Counted from the stretch's first letter, positions 8,726 through 18,108 are shown. The stretch is 64,000 nt of DNA from UBA2287 sp964479665 (GCA_964479665.1 CAYZNN010000012.1:1-64000), one strand, 5' to 3'. A program made the numbers and translations. Notes: generated from the letters alone by a model not told the origin.

Positions 8726-9739
8726 ATGAAACAAGGTTTTGTTCCACAGATTAAAAAGTATTGGTGGTTGCTTCTCCTTGCACTGTTTGCAAGTTACCTT
8801 GCTTTCTATGTTCCCAAGGACTCTACTTTCAATCGACACGATACCAACTTTAGCATTTCCGATACTAGTAATATTACTCGTGTTGAAATACATAGCAGCA
8901 ATAGTAGCATAACCCTCGAAAAATCTGATACTGGTTGGGTATGCAACAGAAGCAAACTTGCAAAAAAGGAGTCGGTTCAGTTGATGCTTTACGCCCTTAG
9001 GAACATTAAAGCCAAAGCACCAGTGCCCTTGCTAGTAACCGACAGTCTTAAAAGCAGAATGGAGTTGGACCTTAACCGTATTGAGGTTTATAGCGGAAGA
9101 AAGAAAATACAGAGTTTTTGCATACATTATACCGAAACGATGGATTTACAAACCGTTGGCAAACTTAAGAAATCGACAAGTCTTTTTCAGCTTGAGGTCC
9201 CATCGTATGGCAGCGAATTAACCCAAATTTTCAATTCCAACCCAATGTATTGGGAAGAAATACAAAGTAGGTTTGCCTTTAGAGGCGAACTATTCGCCAT
9301 TGAAGTTGAAGTTCCTTCGAACCCCGAAAAATCATTTCGAATCGATTTGCAGAATCCTTCAAGCCCCAAACTTCATGCACTCTACTTTGGAAAGAGAATC
9401 GATAACCTTAACCACGACCGGTTGAAACGTTACCTCGATGCTCTTTTCGATATTAATGTTGAAATGCGAGTTGCCAACCTCTCCGCTAATCAAGTTGCTG
9501 AGGTGAACTATACTGAACCCGATTTCATTGTAACTCTTTATAACAGGAGCAACAAGCATGCAACCTATCGCTTTATTCCAATTGCAATAGAAGAATACAT
9601 TGATGAACTTGGTCGGCCTGTTCAGTTCGATTTAAATAGAATGTATTTAACAATGAGTAACGACAAAAATATTTACGAAATACGTTTTATTGAATTTGCC
9701 TCGGTAATGAAGGATATTACCTATTTCGAACCAAAATGA
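8726..9739 (+). CDS. DUF4340 domain-containing membrane-anchored protein
   Basis: A protein of 337 residues from the ATG at 8726, five bases after the gldG stop. An in-frame ATG at 8684 would overlap gldG by 37 bases and add a charged stretch before the membrane anchor, so 8726 is preferred. A single membrane segment (YWWLLLLALFASYLAFYV) is followed by an extracytoplasmic part with the DUF4340 pattern. DUF4340 proteins regularly follow gldF-gldG genes, so it probably works with that transporter. The biochemical role is unknown. Confidence 0.82.
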   Translation: MKQGFVPQIKKYWWLLLLALFASYLAFYVPKDSTFNRHDTNFSISDTSNITRVEIHSSNSSITLEKSDTGWVCNRSKLAKKESVQLMLYALRNIKAKAPVPLLVTDSLKSRMELDLNRIEVYSGRKKIQSFCIHYTETMDLQTVGKLKKSTSLFQLEVPSYGSELTQIFNSNPMYWEEIQSRFAFRGELFAIEVEVPSNPEKSFRIDLQNPSSPKLHALYFGKRIDNLNHDRLKRYLDALFDINVEMRVANLSANQVAEVNYTEPDFIVTLYNRSNKHATYRFIPIAIEEYIDELGRPVQFDLNRMYLTMSNDKNIYEIRFIEFASVMKDITYFEPK

Positions 9740-9809
9740 CGAATTGAACTCGAATTCTACAAATCAGTTAAATGTCATTTTAAGGGTTTAAAATAAAACC
9801 AACCCAGCA

Positions 9810-9841
9810 TTGGCAGAGCCAATAAAAATTTAGTACATTTG
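9810..9841 (+). promoter_or_regulatory. Promoter of dnaN
   Basis: A TTG at 9810-9812 and TACATTTG at 9834-9841 are 21 bases apart, a good Bacteroidota -33/-7 pair (TTG ... TAnnTTTG). A short GCACG/CGTGC inverted repeat (9849-9853 and 9864-9868) lies at the likely transcript start. Confidence 0.7.
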
Positions 9842-9918
9842 TAGTCCAGCACGCAGAAACCGACGTGCAATTATTTGAATTCTTGAATAGTAAATATAAC
9901 CTTTAAAAAACCAGAGGA

Positions 9919-11049
9919 ATGAAATTCGTTGTTTCTAGCACCGAACTCCTAAGCCACCTTACAGTGGTAAGCCGCGTAATTAGCAGCAAGAACACCTTGC
10001 CTATTCTCGACAATTTCCTTTTTAAACTCGAAGGGAATAACCTGGAGATAACCGCATCGGATTTAGAAACTACCCTAACAACGCAACTGAAATTGGAGAA
10101 TGTTGCAAGGGTGGGAGCCGTTGCAGTACCTTACCGTATCCTTATCGATACACTAAGAGAATCGCCAGAACAACCATTAACCTTCGATATTAATGCTGAT
10201 AGTTTGGCGATAACAGTTAGCACCGAAACGGGGCAATTTAATATAGTTGGACAACCTGCCGAAGATTTTCCCGTTCGCGCCATTGTTGATGAATCGAGCA
10301 AAGTTTCGGTTCCAATGCCCGTTGAGTCGCTTTTAGCAGGTATTACCAAAACCCTCTTTGCTGCTGCCGATGACGAAATGCGGCCTGTTATGAACGGAAT
10401 ATTTTTCCAGCTATCGCCTGAGTGCGCTACCTTTGTAGCTTCAGATGCACACAAGCTGGTTCGTTACAAACGCCTCGATGTTCGTTACGATGAGGAAAGA
10501 TCGTTCATTCTTCCTAAGAAACCCGCAAACCTTCTCAAGGCCATACTGCCTAAAGAATCTGGGAATGTATTAATTGAGTTCGATAAAAAGAATGCCCATT
10601 TTACCCTACCCAACTACACCATGGTATGCCGTTTGGTAGAGGGAGTTTACCCCAACTACAATTCGGTTATTCCAACAAGCAATCCCAACGAACTAACCAT
10701 AGACAGGCTCGAGCTGTACAATGCGCTCCGCCGTGTGGCTCCATTTGCAAACCAAGCAAGCAATTTGGTGAAACTTACCCTTTCGGGGAACCAGCTGATG
10801 GTTTCGGCTCAAGATTTAGATTTCTCTATCTCAGCATACGAGCGTGCCAAGTGCCAGTACGATGGTGACCCCATGGATATTGGTTTTAAATCTTCGTTCC
10901 TAATCGAAATTCTTTCCAACATATCGTCGAGGGAGGTTAAGGTTTCGCTTTCCGACCCATCGAGGGCAGGGCTAATATTCCCTGCATCGCGCGAGAACGA
11001 CGATGAGGACGTACTCATGCTCATCATGCCCATGATGGTTGGCGCTTAA
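9919..11049 (+). CDS. dnaN: DNA polymerase III subunit beta (sliding clamp)
   Basis: A 376-residue beta clamp, normal length. It has three successive clamp folds: the N-terminal domain (MKFVVSSTELLSHL ... VSRVISSKNTLPIL), the central domain (about residues 128-245, with MRPVMNGIFFQL) and the C-terminal domain ending in LMLIMPMMVGA, matching the conserved PMR/PMx ending of the family. It forms the dimeric ring that tethers the replicative polymerase. It is not next to dnaA here, which is common in this phylum. Its own promoter (9810-9841) and a stem-loop terminator (11069-11112) make it monocistronic. Confidence 0.97.
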   Translation: MKFVVSSTELLSHLTVVSRVISSKNTLPILDNFLFKLEGNNLEITASDLETTLTTQLKLENVARVGAVAVPYRILIDTLRESPEQPLTFDINADSLAITVSTETGQFNIVGQPAEDFPVRAIVDESSKVSVPMPVESLLAGITKTLFAAADDEMRPVMNGIFFQLSPECATFVASDAHKLVRYKRLDVRYDEERSFILPKKPANLLKAILPKESGNVLIEFDKKNAHFTLPNYTMVCRLVEGVYPNYNSVIPTSNPNELTIDRLELYNALRRVAPFANQASNLVKLTLSGNQLMVSAQDLDFSISAYERAKCQYDGDPMDIGFKSSFLIEILSNISSREVKVSLSDPSRAGLIFPASRENDDEDVLMLIMPMMVGA

Positions 11050-11068
11050 ATGCCAATGTGAATTATTC

Positions 11069-11112
11069 AAAAGAAGCTGTTTCCGTTGCCAATGGTTGCA
11101 GCTTCTTTTTTA
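11069..11112 (+). terminator. Terminator after dnaN
   Basis: An 11-bp stem (AAAAGAAGCTG at 11069-11079 with its complement at 11099-11109), a 19-base loop and a following T run lie 20 bases after the dnaN stop. Confidence 0.85.
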
Positions 11113-11140
11113 ATTGAAACAACTTTTTATTCTTTGATTC

Positions 11141-11908
11141 ATGCAACTGAACCTGAAAAATCCCCTCGTTTTTATCGACCTCGAAACCACCGGTATCGAT
11201 ATAGTGAACGATAGAATTGTTGAAATAGCCGTGCTGAAGGTTTTTCCCGATGGGCGTGAGGAGTTGAAGGTTCGCAGAATAAACCCAACTATACCCATTC
11301 CCCCCGAGGCTACTGCCATACACGGCATTACCAATGCCGATGTGCAGAATGAGCCCACCTTTAAAGAGGTAGCCAAGTCGTTAGCCAATTTCATAGAGGG
11401 CTCCGACTTTGCCGGGTTCAACTCAAATAAATTCGATTTTCCCCTGCTGGCAGAGGAGTTCCTGAGAGCCGAGGTGGATTTCGATATGCGCAAGCGCAAG
11501 TTTATCGATGTGCAAACCATTTTTCATAAAATGGAAAAACGTACCCTCGAGGCTGCATACAAGTTTTACTGCGACAAAAACCTCGAGGCTTCTCATACGG
11601 CCGAGGCCGATACATTGGCAACCTACGAGGTGCTAAAAGCCCAAATTGAAAGGTACCCCGAACTTTCGAATAATGTGGATGCGCTGTCGGAATTCAGTTC
11701 GCACAATCAGAATGTCGATTTTGCTGGCCGTATCGTTTATAACGACAAGGGCATTGAAATGTTTAACTTTGGCAAGTACAAAGGGGTTCCTGTAAAGGAT
11801 GTATTTGCGAAGGACCCCAGTTACTATTCGTGGATGATACAAGGCGATTTCCCATTGTACACCAAAAAAATTTTAACGGTATTGTATATACAGCACAAAC
11901 AGAAATAG
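11141..11908 (+). CDS. DnaQ-like 3'-5' exonuclease (DEDDh family)
   Basis: A 255-residue exonuclease. Exo I is FIDLETTGID (residues 11-20), Exo II is in FNSNKFDFPLL (about residues 94-104) and Exo III is HTAEADTLAT (about residues 151-160), giving the D-E-D-D-h set of metal and catalytic residues. The C-terminal part (about 180-255, with FNFGKYKGVPVKDV and YYSWMIQGDFP) is the small extra domain often found on Bacteroidota homologues. It is either a proofreading epsilon-like subunit or a stand-alone repair nuclease; this cannot be decided. It lies directly after dnaN but beyond a terminator. Confidence 0.92.
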   Translation: MQLNLKNPLVFIDLETTGIDIVNDRIVEIAVLKVFPDGREELKVRRINPTIPIPPEATAIHGITNADVQNEPTFKEVAKSLANFIEGSDFAGFNSNKFDFPLLAEEFLRAEVDFDMRKRKFIDVQTIFHKMEKRTLEAAYKFYCDKNLEASHTAEADTLATYEVLKAQIERYPELSNNVDALSEFSSHNQNVDFAGRIVYNDKGIEMFNFGKYKGVPVKDVFAKDPSYYSWMIQGDFPLYTKKILTVLYIQHKQK

Positions 11909-11933
11909 TTGTAAAACCCTAAAACCAAATAGT

Positions 11934-12689
11934 ATGGCACTTATTGAACAGTTTCGCCGTCAGGGCGATTTCCTATTCAGATACCGAAGCTTCTTCCCAA
12001 TTCCTCTTTTTATAGTTGGCTTGGTTTATTTCTGTTTCACCCATTATTATTTTGCTTACAATGCCACCCCTCAGTACCTTTTTTATGTGGGTTTGGGGGT
12101 TGGGCTTTTTGGGCAGTTTATAAGAGCAATCATAATTGGCTACGTACCCAAGGGTACGTCGGGTCGTAATACCGGGAAACAAGTTGCGGAGGTGCTTAAT
12201 ACTAAAGGCATGTATTCTATTGTTCGCCATCCCCTATATTTGGGCAATTTCTTTATGTGGCTTGGAATTGCATTAGTTACCGGAAGCGTTTGGTTTGTTA
12301 TTGCTTTTTGTCTGGTTTATTGGATTTATTACGAGCGCATTATGTTTGCCGAAGAAGCTTTTTTGCGCGAAAAATTTGGTGAAACCTACCTCGAATGGGC
12401 CAATGGAGTACCTTCATTCATTCCAAAAATTGGTCAGTGGAAAAGCGCGGGCACCTATTTTTCGTTTCGTAATGTGCTAAAAAGGGAATACATAGGCCTT
12501 TTCAATCTTTTGGTCATTCTCTTTCTGTTTTACATTCTATCAGAGCTGTTTACGAACCGCTGGTACATTTCATTCAACGAACCCTCTGATTATGTTTGGT
12601 TAGCTATATTTGTTTTTGCCATTCTGCAGTTTATAGTTGTTCGCTTCCTACATAAGAAAACCAAAATACTTCAGGTTGAAGGAAGGTAA
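11934..12689 (+). CDS. Isoprenylcysteine carboxyl methyltransferase-family membrane protein
   Basis: A 251-residue membrane protein with about six hydrophobic segments and the conserved SAM-binding signature of the ICMT/PEMT family, VRHPLYLGNFFMWLG (about residues 98-112), followed by an acidic block YYERIMFAEEAFL. In bacteria this family methylates lipids or small molecules in the membrane; some members methylate the lipid A 1-phosphate, but the substrate here cannot be read. An extra C-terminal pair of membrane segments (about residues 185-240) follows the catalytic part. The next gene starts 11 bases downstream. Confidence 0.85.
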   Translation: MALIEQFRRQGDFLFRYRSFFPIPLFIVGLVYFCFTHYYFAYNATPQYLFYVGLGVGLFGQFIRAIIIGYVPKGTSGRNTGKQVAEVLNTKGMYSIVRHPLYLGNFFMWLGIALVTGSVWFVIAFCLVYWIYYERIMFAEEAFLREKFGETYLEWANGVPSFIPKIGQWKSAGTYFSFRNVLKREYIGLFNLLVILFLFYILSELFTNRWYISFNEPSDYVWLAIFVFAILQFIVVRFLHKKTKILQVEGR

Positions 12690-12700
12690 CTTTTTGCGCA

Positions 12701-13312
12701 ATGAAGATTATTTGTATTGGCCGAAATTATTGTGAACATGCCAATGAAATGGGAGCCGATGTGCCAGAAGTCCCCGTTTTTTTCATGAAACCCGATACGT
12801 GCTTGCTTCGCAATAATCAGCCTTTTTTCTATCCAGAGTTTACCAATAAATTGCATTACGAACTCGAAGTAGTTATTAAAATTAATCGCTTAGGACGGAA
12901 TATAAACCCCAAATTTGCGCACAGGTATTACAGCGAGTTAGCCTTAGGGATCGACTTTACTGCCCGCGATTTACAAGAGGAGTGTAAGCGAAAGGGGCTT
13001 CCCTGGGAAATTTCGAAAGCTTTCGATGGGTCGGCCCCAATAAGCCCGTTTGTTAGTTTGCTTGAGATTCCCGACTTAAGCAACCTCGATTTCCGACTCG
13101 AAAAGAATGGGGAAGTAGTGCAACGGGGCAATACGGCTCACATGATTTTCTCTTTCGACCAGATTATTTCCTATGTATCGAAATTTGTGAAATTGCACAT
13201 TGGCGATTTAATATATACCGGAACCCCATCAGGGGTTGGGCCTGTAAACATTGGTGATAGGCTAACAGCCTATATGGGTGAACGTGAAATGCTCGATTTT
13301 TTTATACGTTAG
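12701..13312 (+). CDS. Fumarylacetoacetate hydrolase (FAH) family protein
   Basis: A 203-residue single-domain FAH-fold protein. The start KIICIGRNYCEHANEMG is the typical N-terminal motif; the metal site is in ELEVVIKI (Glu-x-Glu, about residues 52-54) with a later Asp in the GIDFTARDLQ block, and GDLIYTGTPSGVG (about residues 168-180) is the C-terminal signature. Relatives act as acylpyruvate hydrolases or oxaloacetate tautomerases; which one is not decidable. Its stop codon overlaps that of the convergent histidine kinase gene (shared bases 13309-13312), with no terminator between them. Confidence 0.9.
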   Translation: MKIICIGRNYCEHANEMGADVPEVPVFFMKPDTCLLRNNQPFFYPEFTNKLHYELEVVIKINRLGRNINPKFAHRYYSELALGIDFTARDLQEECKRKGLPWEISKAFDGSAPISPFVSLLEIPDLSNLDFRLEKNGEVVQRGNTAHMIFSFDQIISYVSKFVKLHIGDLIYTGTPSGVGPVNIGDRLTAYMGEREMLDFFIR

Positions 13313-15078
13313 CCTTGGTTAGCATTCTGATGAACAGGAATGTCTTTTGGTTGCACTTTTACACTAGCCTCGGGTAACGTAAAGCAGAACTTGCTACCCT
13401 TTCCAACAGAACTTTCAACCCAAATTTGTCCACCATTTATTTCAACAAAATCCTTGCAAAGTACCAAACCCAGTCCTGTGCCCTTTTCGTTGTTAGTGCC
13501 ACGGGTTGAATTTGCCTGAAGTCCAAACATTTTCTTTTGAGCTTCCTCGCTAATTCCAACGCCTGTATCGATTACACATACCTGAACCATCCCATCGCGC
13601 TGAACTGCTGTTACGGTTATTTTATCGTGTGCGTTGCAAAACTTTATGGCATTGGAAATTAAATTGCGCATCACAAGTTCGGTCATATCGATATCGGCAT
13701 AAAGGGAGTAATCCCTTTCTATATCGGTACTTAAGTAAATTGCCTTCGATTGGGCCTGCTCATGAAGCATAGCAAATCGAGTACTCAGTATTTCGTTTAG
13801 TGAGAAAGAAGTTGGGGTGACCACCAGCCCTTTCAATTGGCTTTGGGCCCACTTCAGCAAATTATCGAGTAGGGTAGCTGTGTAGCCAACGTTTTTGGAA
13901 AGTTCGGGCATTATTTTTTTGAAACCATCCTCGTTCAAATAGCCCTGTTCAGAAAGGGTTATCATGGTGATTAATGAACTGATGGGGCTGCGTAGATCGT
14001 GCGAAATGATTGAGAAAATCTTATCCTTCACATGATTAAGTTCGCTCAGTTCCCGGGCTTGTGCCGATATTTCTACGTTCTTACGACTTATTTCTGAATT
14101 TTTAGCTTTTAGCAGCATGTTCGATTTTTTCTTTTGAACATACAGGTTGTATATAAGAACTATAATAATTAACGAAACGACAATAATACTTATGTAAACC
14201 CAGGTTAGTAAACTTTGCCTTTGTATAACAGCTTTCTGTAAATTGCGCTCGGTATTGAGTCTGTCAATTTCAATTTCTCTCTTTTCGGCTTCGCTTTGGG
14301 CCAAGTTCAGTTCCAACTGTTTATTTCTGAGTTCCTGATCAACCGTTTCCAGCTTCTTTTCCACAAATTTCTTTCCGCTTTCGGCAATTATCAACCGACC
14401 TTCGGCATCGGTTACCTTTCGGTTGGCATCCTCTTCGCGCTTTCTAATCTCTTCGTCCTGAATTTTCTTGGAAATAGCAGTAAATAGCCCGAAGTACTTG
14501 GCTGATTCGTCGCGATTGCCCAACTTATCGTACGCCTTGGTGTAAACCGAGTAAACGTTGCGAAGCAATTTGGGGTCGTTAAGTTCCTGTGCTATGGTGT
14601 GGGCCTGATTTAACACATCGATTACCTGGGTGTGCCGATTCAAATCGAATAGAGCATTAGCCTGATTAACTAGCGATGATGCTCTGTCGGCTTTTCGGTT
14701 GAGTGATTGAGCAATGCGAGTTGCCATTTCGAAATGCCTAAGTGCGCTCTCAAATGCATTGCTATCGGTATAAATCATACCAATATTGGTGTTTAAAACG
14801 TATTGGGCATTAAGGTTGCCAAGCCGATTGCTCATTTCAAGCGCTTTGCTGTAAAGCGAAATGGCCCTGTCGTTTATTCCATTGGCCCAGTAATAGTTGG
14901 CAGCTTTGCTGTAATGAGCTGAAGCCTGATTGAAATCGTTAGTATTTTCAAACTCTGCCCCCTTCTTTTCATTGGTTTCGGCTTCTGCCCTGAGCTTCGC
15001 TGCTTGCGAAAAATTGTCCTGCGCCAATATGCTTGCCGTAACGAACCATAAAAGCAGTATGAGGACAATTCGCTTCAT
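13309..15078 (-). CDS. TPR-containing membrane sensor histidine kinase
   Basis: A 589-residue kinase. It begins with a signal peptide ending in LAQ (residue 20), then about five tetratricopeptide repeats (residues 25-210), a charged coiled coil (210-290), one membrane span (about 290-314) and a second coiled coil. The H-box is FSIISHDLRSPIS with phospho-accepting His360; the N-box is NLISNAIKF, then G1 DTGVGIS and G2 GTGLGLVL. TPRs outside and kinase inside is a common Bacteroidota layout. It lies 13 bases after the SiaC-like gene and is surely co-transcribed with it. No response regulator is adjacent. Confidence 0.92.
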   Translation of the reverse strand: MKRIVLILLLWFVTASILAQDNFSQAAKLRAEAETNEKKGAEFENTNDFNQASAHYSKAANYYWANGINDRAISLYSKALEMSNRLGNLNAQYVLNTNIGMIYTDSNAFESALRHFEMATRIAQSLNRKADRASSLVNQANALFDLNRHTQVIDVLNQAHTIAQELNDPKLLRNVYSVYTKAYDKLGNRDESAKYFGLFTAISKKIQDEEIRKREEDANRKVTDAEGRLIIAESGKKFVEKKLETVDQELRNKQLELNLAQSEAEKREIEIDRLNTERNLQKAVIQRQSLLTWVYISIIVVSLIIIVLIYNLYVQKKKSNMLLKAKNSEISRKNVEISAQARELSELNHVKDKIFSIISHDLRSPISSLITMITLSEQGYLNEDGFKKIMPELSKNVGYTATLLDNLLKWAQSQLKGLVVTPTSFSLNEILSTRFAMLHEQAQSKAIYLSTDIERDYSLYADIDMTELVMRNLISNAIKFCNAHDKITVTAVQRDGMVQVCVIDTGVGISEEAQKKMFGLQANSTRGTNNEKGTGLGLVLCKDFVEINGGQIWVESSVGKGSKFCFTLPEASVKVQPKDIPVHQNANQG

Positions 15079-15091
15079 TAATAATGAATTT

Positions 15092-15472
15092 CTAATTCTT
15101 TAAACTTATAATAGTTACAGGTATTTCAATGAGGCGTGCAAACTCTTCGCCCTCTTCCTGCATCTCTTCGTCGAGTTCCCTATAGTACCAATTTATTTCA
15201 ACGTGCAATCCATTTCTGTGCAGCTGCTCAAGGGGCATAAGTATTTCGAGTATTCGTCGAGTTGAAGCCGAGTTCAAATAGTCGAAACGCATATTAATAA
15301 TAGTTTTCTGTTGGGGCTTCTCAATATACTTTTTTATGGCATCCTCAACGGGCAGGTAAAACGATTTGATGTCCTCAGGCAAACTTTTACCAGAAAATTC
15401 AAGAAAACCCAATAAGGGGTTAAAATGAATATCGGGCGATTCGTCGGTGGCGTAAATATGCAACGTTTTCAT
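15092..15472 (-). CDS. SiaC-family (DUF1987) regulatory phosphoprotein
   Basis: A 126-residue protein of the DUF1987/SiaC family. Family hallmarks are the start MKTLHIYATDESPDIHFNP, the SGKSLPED block and MRFDYLNSASTRRILEIL, where NSAS (residues 67-70) aligns with the NTSS-type phosphorylation loop of Pseudomonas SiaC. In Pseudomonas, the kinase SiaB phosphorylates SiaC and the phosphatase SiaA removes the phosphate, and SiaC then controls a diguanylate cyclase. Here neither siaA nor siaB is nearby; instead a TPR histidine kinase follows after 13 bases. The target is unknown. Confidence 0.88.
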   Translation of the reverse strand: MKTLHIYATDESPDIHFNPLLGFLEFSGKSLPEDIKSFYLPVEDAIKKYIEKPQQKTIINMRFDYLNSASTRRILEILMPLEQLHRNGLHVEINWYYRELDEEMQEEGEEFARLIEIPVTIISLKN

Positions 15473-15595
15473 GTATGTTGAGTTCTATGTTTTTTACAAA
15501 TTATTGGATTGCTAAGATACATTAATTTGAAGAAATGCAACATCTTGTTGATGAACGTTGGTTGCTGCTCAACTAAAAAATATTGTACTATACCC

Positions 15596-15603
15596 TATAT
15601 TTG
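15596..15603 (+). promoter_or_regulatory. Putative -7 promoter element of rtcB
   Basis: TATATTTG matches TAnnTTTG and lies 29 bases before the rtcB ATG. No clear TTG is seen at the usual -33 spacing. Confidence 0.5.
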
Positions 15604-15632
15604 CAGTTAGGGGATAAGTTCCCAGCATTGCA

Positions 15633-17069
15633 ATGAAAAAAGAGAAACTGAACTCAAAGGACCTGAGGTTTATACGTTCACTCTCAGATGAGGTTATTGG
15701 GTTGCTTTGTCACGAAGCCAACCGTTTGCTTATGCGACGAACTGTTGGAAAAAGTGCGTTGATAAACGCTATTCAACAAATGCTTGAGAATCCAACCAGC
15801 GAGCAATGGGAGGGGCATGTGTTGCAACCTGTTTGGAACGTTATTCGGATACAATCTGGAGCAGAGAAAAATGCTTCAACAAAATTACGACCCGAGCCAA
15901 TCCCATTCACAGTATTTGGGCAGAGTAGTATTGAATTGAAAGCAATCGATCAGATGAATAATGCCATGAGGTTACCCATTTCGATTGCAGGTGCACTAAT
16001 GCCCGACGCCCACGAGGGTTATGGGTTACCCATTGGAGGAGTTTTGGCTACCGAGGAGAATGTAATTATTCCGTATGCCGTTGGGGTCGACATTGCATGC
16101 CGAATGTGCATGTCGGTGTTCCCCATTTCGCCTGAATGGTTCGAATTGAAGCGTGAAAGATTTCGCAGTGCTTTGGGAATGCATACCATATTTGGGGTGG
16201 GTGCCAAGAATAGCAGTCATCTCGATTCATCCTTATTCGATCGTAAAGAATGGAATTCTACAAAAATAATTAGGCAGCATCGAAATCTGGCCTTCAGCCA
16301 GTTGGGTACTTCGGGTGCTGGAAACCATTTTGTTGAATGGGGCATTCTTAAGGTTATTAGTCAGTTTGAATTAAATAGTCTAGCTCCCGGTGAATACGTG
16401 GCATTGCTTTCGCATTCGGGTTCGAGGGGCTTTGGAAATGAAATTGCCACTTTTTATTCCAGGGTGGCCATGAGCAAAAACCCTCTACCACATGGTGCAA
16501 AGCATTTGGCCTGGCTCGATTTAACCAGCGAGGAGGGTGCGGAATACTGGATTGCCATGAATTTGGCTGGTCATTACGCTTCGGCCAACCATCGAGAAAT
16601 CCATGAAAAGATATCAATCGAAATAGGGGTAAACCCTTCGATTCGCATTGAGAACCATCACAATTTTGCATGGAAGGAAAAACTCCCCAATGGCCAATGG
16701 TCCGTTATTCACCGGAAAGGGGCAACACCAGCGGGTAAAAACACGATAGGCATAATTCCGGGTTCCATGACCCATCCTGGGTATGTTGTGAAGGGTTTAG
16801 GAAATCCCCATTCGCTCAATTCGGCCTCGCATGGTGCCGGAAGGGCCATGTCGCGATCGCAGGCACTCAGAACTTTCAGTTGGAATGAGATCGATTCTGT
16901 TTTAAAAAGGCAAAATGTGGAACTTATTGGTGGCGATATTGATGAAGCACCCATGGCATATAAGGATATCGTTCGGGTTATGGCATTTCAGAACGAACTG
17001 GTAGAAATTTTGGCAGAATTTCAACCCCGAATTGTTCGTATGGCCGATTCAGAAAGAAGAAGGTATTAA
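15633..17069 (+). CDS. rtcB: RtcB family RNA ligase
   Basis: A 478-residue RtcB protein, which joins RNA ends with 2',3'-cyclic phosphate or 3'-phosphate to 5'-OH using GTP and Mn2+. Visible motifs are MPDAHEGYGLPIGG, GVDIACRM (metal-binding Asp and Cys), SGAGNHFVEWG, ENHHNFAW, HRKGATPAG, SASHGAGRAMSR and GGDIDEAPMAYKD. The guanylated nucleophile should be His400 in SHGAGR, by analogy with His404 of the Pyrococcus enzyme. No archease or RtcA/RtcR gene is adjacent. It converges with murB, with only 14 bases between the stops. Confidence 0.95.
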   Translation: MKKEKLNSKDLRFIRSLSDEVIGLLCHEANRLLMRRTVGKSALINAIQQMLENPTSEQWEGHVLQPVWNVIRIQSGAEKNASTKLRPEPIPFTVFGQSSIELKAIDQMNNAMRLPISIAGALMPDAHEGYGLPIGGVLATEENVIIPYAVGVDIACRMCMSVFPISPEWFELKRERFRSALGMHTIFGVGAKNSSHLDSSLFDRKEWNSTKIIRQHRNLAFSQLGTSGAGNHFVEWGILKVISQFELNSLAPGEYVALLSHSGSRGFGNEIATFYSRVAMSKNPLPHGAKHLAWLDLTSEEGAEYWIAMNLAGHYASANHREIHEKISIEIGVNPSIRIENHHNFAWKEKLPNGQWSVIHRKGATPAGKNTIGIIPGSMTHPGYVVKGLGNPHSLNSASHGAGRAMSRSQALRTFSWNEIDSVLKRQNVELIGGDIDEAPMAYKDIVRVMAFQNELVEILAEFQPRIVRMADSERRRY

Positions 17070-17083
17070 GCTTACTGTATAGT

Positions 17084-18091
17084 TTATACTAAGTTTACCT
17101 CCATTTCTAGTTCAATTCCGAACTCAGTTTTTACCGATTGCTGAATTTTTTGAGCCAACTCCATTATTTCGTTTCCTTTGGAACCGCCAAAATTCACCAA
17201 AACCAGTGCCTGTTTGGCATGTACTCCAACATTGCCAATACGTTTACCCCTCCAGCCACAAGTTTCAATTAGCCAGCCAGCAGGTAGTTTAACACTTGTA
17301 TTATCGCCAGGGTAGGATGGAACCTGCGGAAAGCGGTTCTTAATTTCATTAAAGATTTCTGAAGACACTAGGGGATTTTTAAAGAAACTGCCGGCATTAC
17401 CAATTTCCTTGGGGTTGGGAAGTTTGGCTTTGCGAATAGAAATCACTGCCTGTCGAACCGCGGAAATGCTTTGCTGGCCAATTTTTTCGAGTTCCTCGGC
17501 AATGCTCCCGTAATTTGTAACGAGTTTATGAACTTTACTAAGTTTAAATACAACATGCGTAATTAATACTTTTCCTTTCAAATCTCTTTTGAATATGCTA
17601 TCGCGGTAGCCAAAATGGCATTGGGCGTTGCTTAATGTAAAATCTTGAAGAGAATCGATGTAGAAACCTTTTACTTCGTGAATGGAGTCTTTTGCATCAA
17701 CACCATACGCTCCAATATTCTGAATGGGACTGGCCCCAACATTACCCGGAATTAACGATAGATTTTCCAATCCCCCCCAACCCTTATCAACAGCCATATT
17801 CACCAGTTCATCCCATTCAACTCCAGCTGCAACACAAATAGTTGCCCAAAGGTCGTCTTCGTGCAGTATTTCAATAGTTTTAAGTGCTGGCGACACTACC
17901 AAACCCTCGAAATTTTTTGTGAAAAGGATGTTCGAACCTCCTCCTAAAATAAGAAGCGGAATGTGCCGGAAACGGGTTACGGCATCCTTTAGTTCGTCAA
18001 TGCTATCCGACTCGAAGAAAAGTTGGCACTTTGCATCAATACCAAAGGTATTTCTAGATTTAAGAGAAAAGTTGGTTTTTGGGTGAATCAT
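17084..18091 (-). CDS. murB: UDP-N-acetylmuramate dehydrogenase MurB
   Basis: A 335-residue protein from the ATG at 18089-18091. A longer frame to 18157 is open, but it would run through the next gene's terminator and a -7 element at 18101-18108, so the shorter start is chosen. MurB reduces UDP-GlcNAc-enolpyruvate to UDP-MurNAc with FAD and NADPH in peptidoglycan synthesis. FAD-binding blocks are LILGGGSNILF and LIPGNVGASPIQNIGAYG. The catalytic Ser is in NAGSFFKNP and the catalytic Glu is in the C-terminal ELEMEV. The layout is type I (E. coli-like), with a Tyr in YGSIAEEL. Confidence 0.94.
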   Translation of the reverse strand: MIHPKTNFSLKSRNTFGIDAKCQLFFESDSIDELKDAVTRFRHIPLLILGGGSNILFTKNFEGLVVSPALKTIEILHEDDLWATICVAAGVEWDELVNMAVDKGWGGLENLSLIPGNVGASPIQNIGAYGVDAKDSIHEVKGFYIDSLQDFTLSNAQCHFGYRDSIFKRDLKGKVLITHVVFKLSKVHKLVTNYGSIAEELEKIGQQSISAVRQAVISIRKAKLPNPKEIGNAGSFFKNPLVSSEIFNEIKNRFPQVPSYPGDNTSVKLPAGWLIETCGWRGKRIGNVGVHAKQALVLVNFGGSKGNEIMELAQKIQQSVKTEFGIELEMEVNLV

Positions 18092-18100
18092 TTTTTTCAG

Positions 18101-18108
18101 CAAATATA
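18101..18108 (-). promoter_or_regulatory. Putative -7 promoter element of murB
   Basis: Read on the minus strand it is TATATTTG, matching TAnnTTTG, and it lies just ahead of the chosen murB start at 18091, which supports that start. Confidence 0.5.

Noticed and set aside
17066..17100. Possible terminator between rtcB and murB
   Set aside because: Inverted repeat CTTACTGTATA/TATACTAAG has a bulge and no T run; too weak to call.
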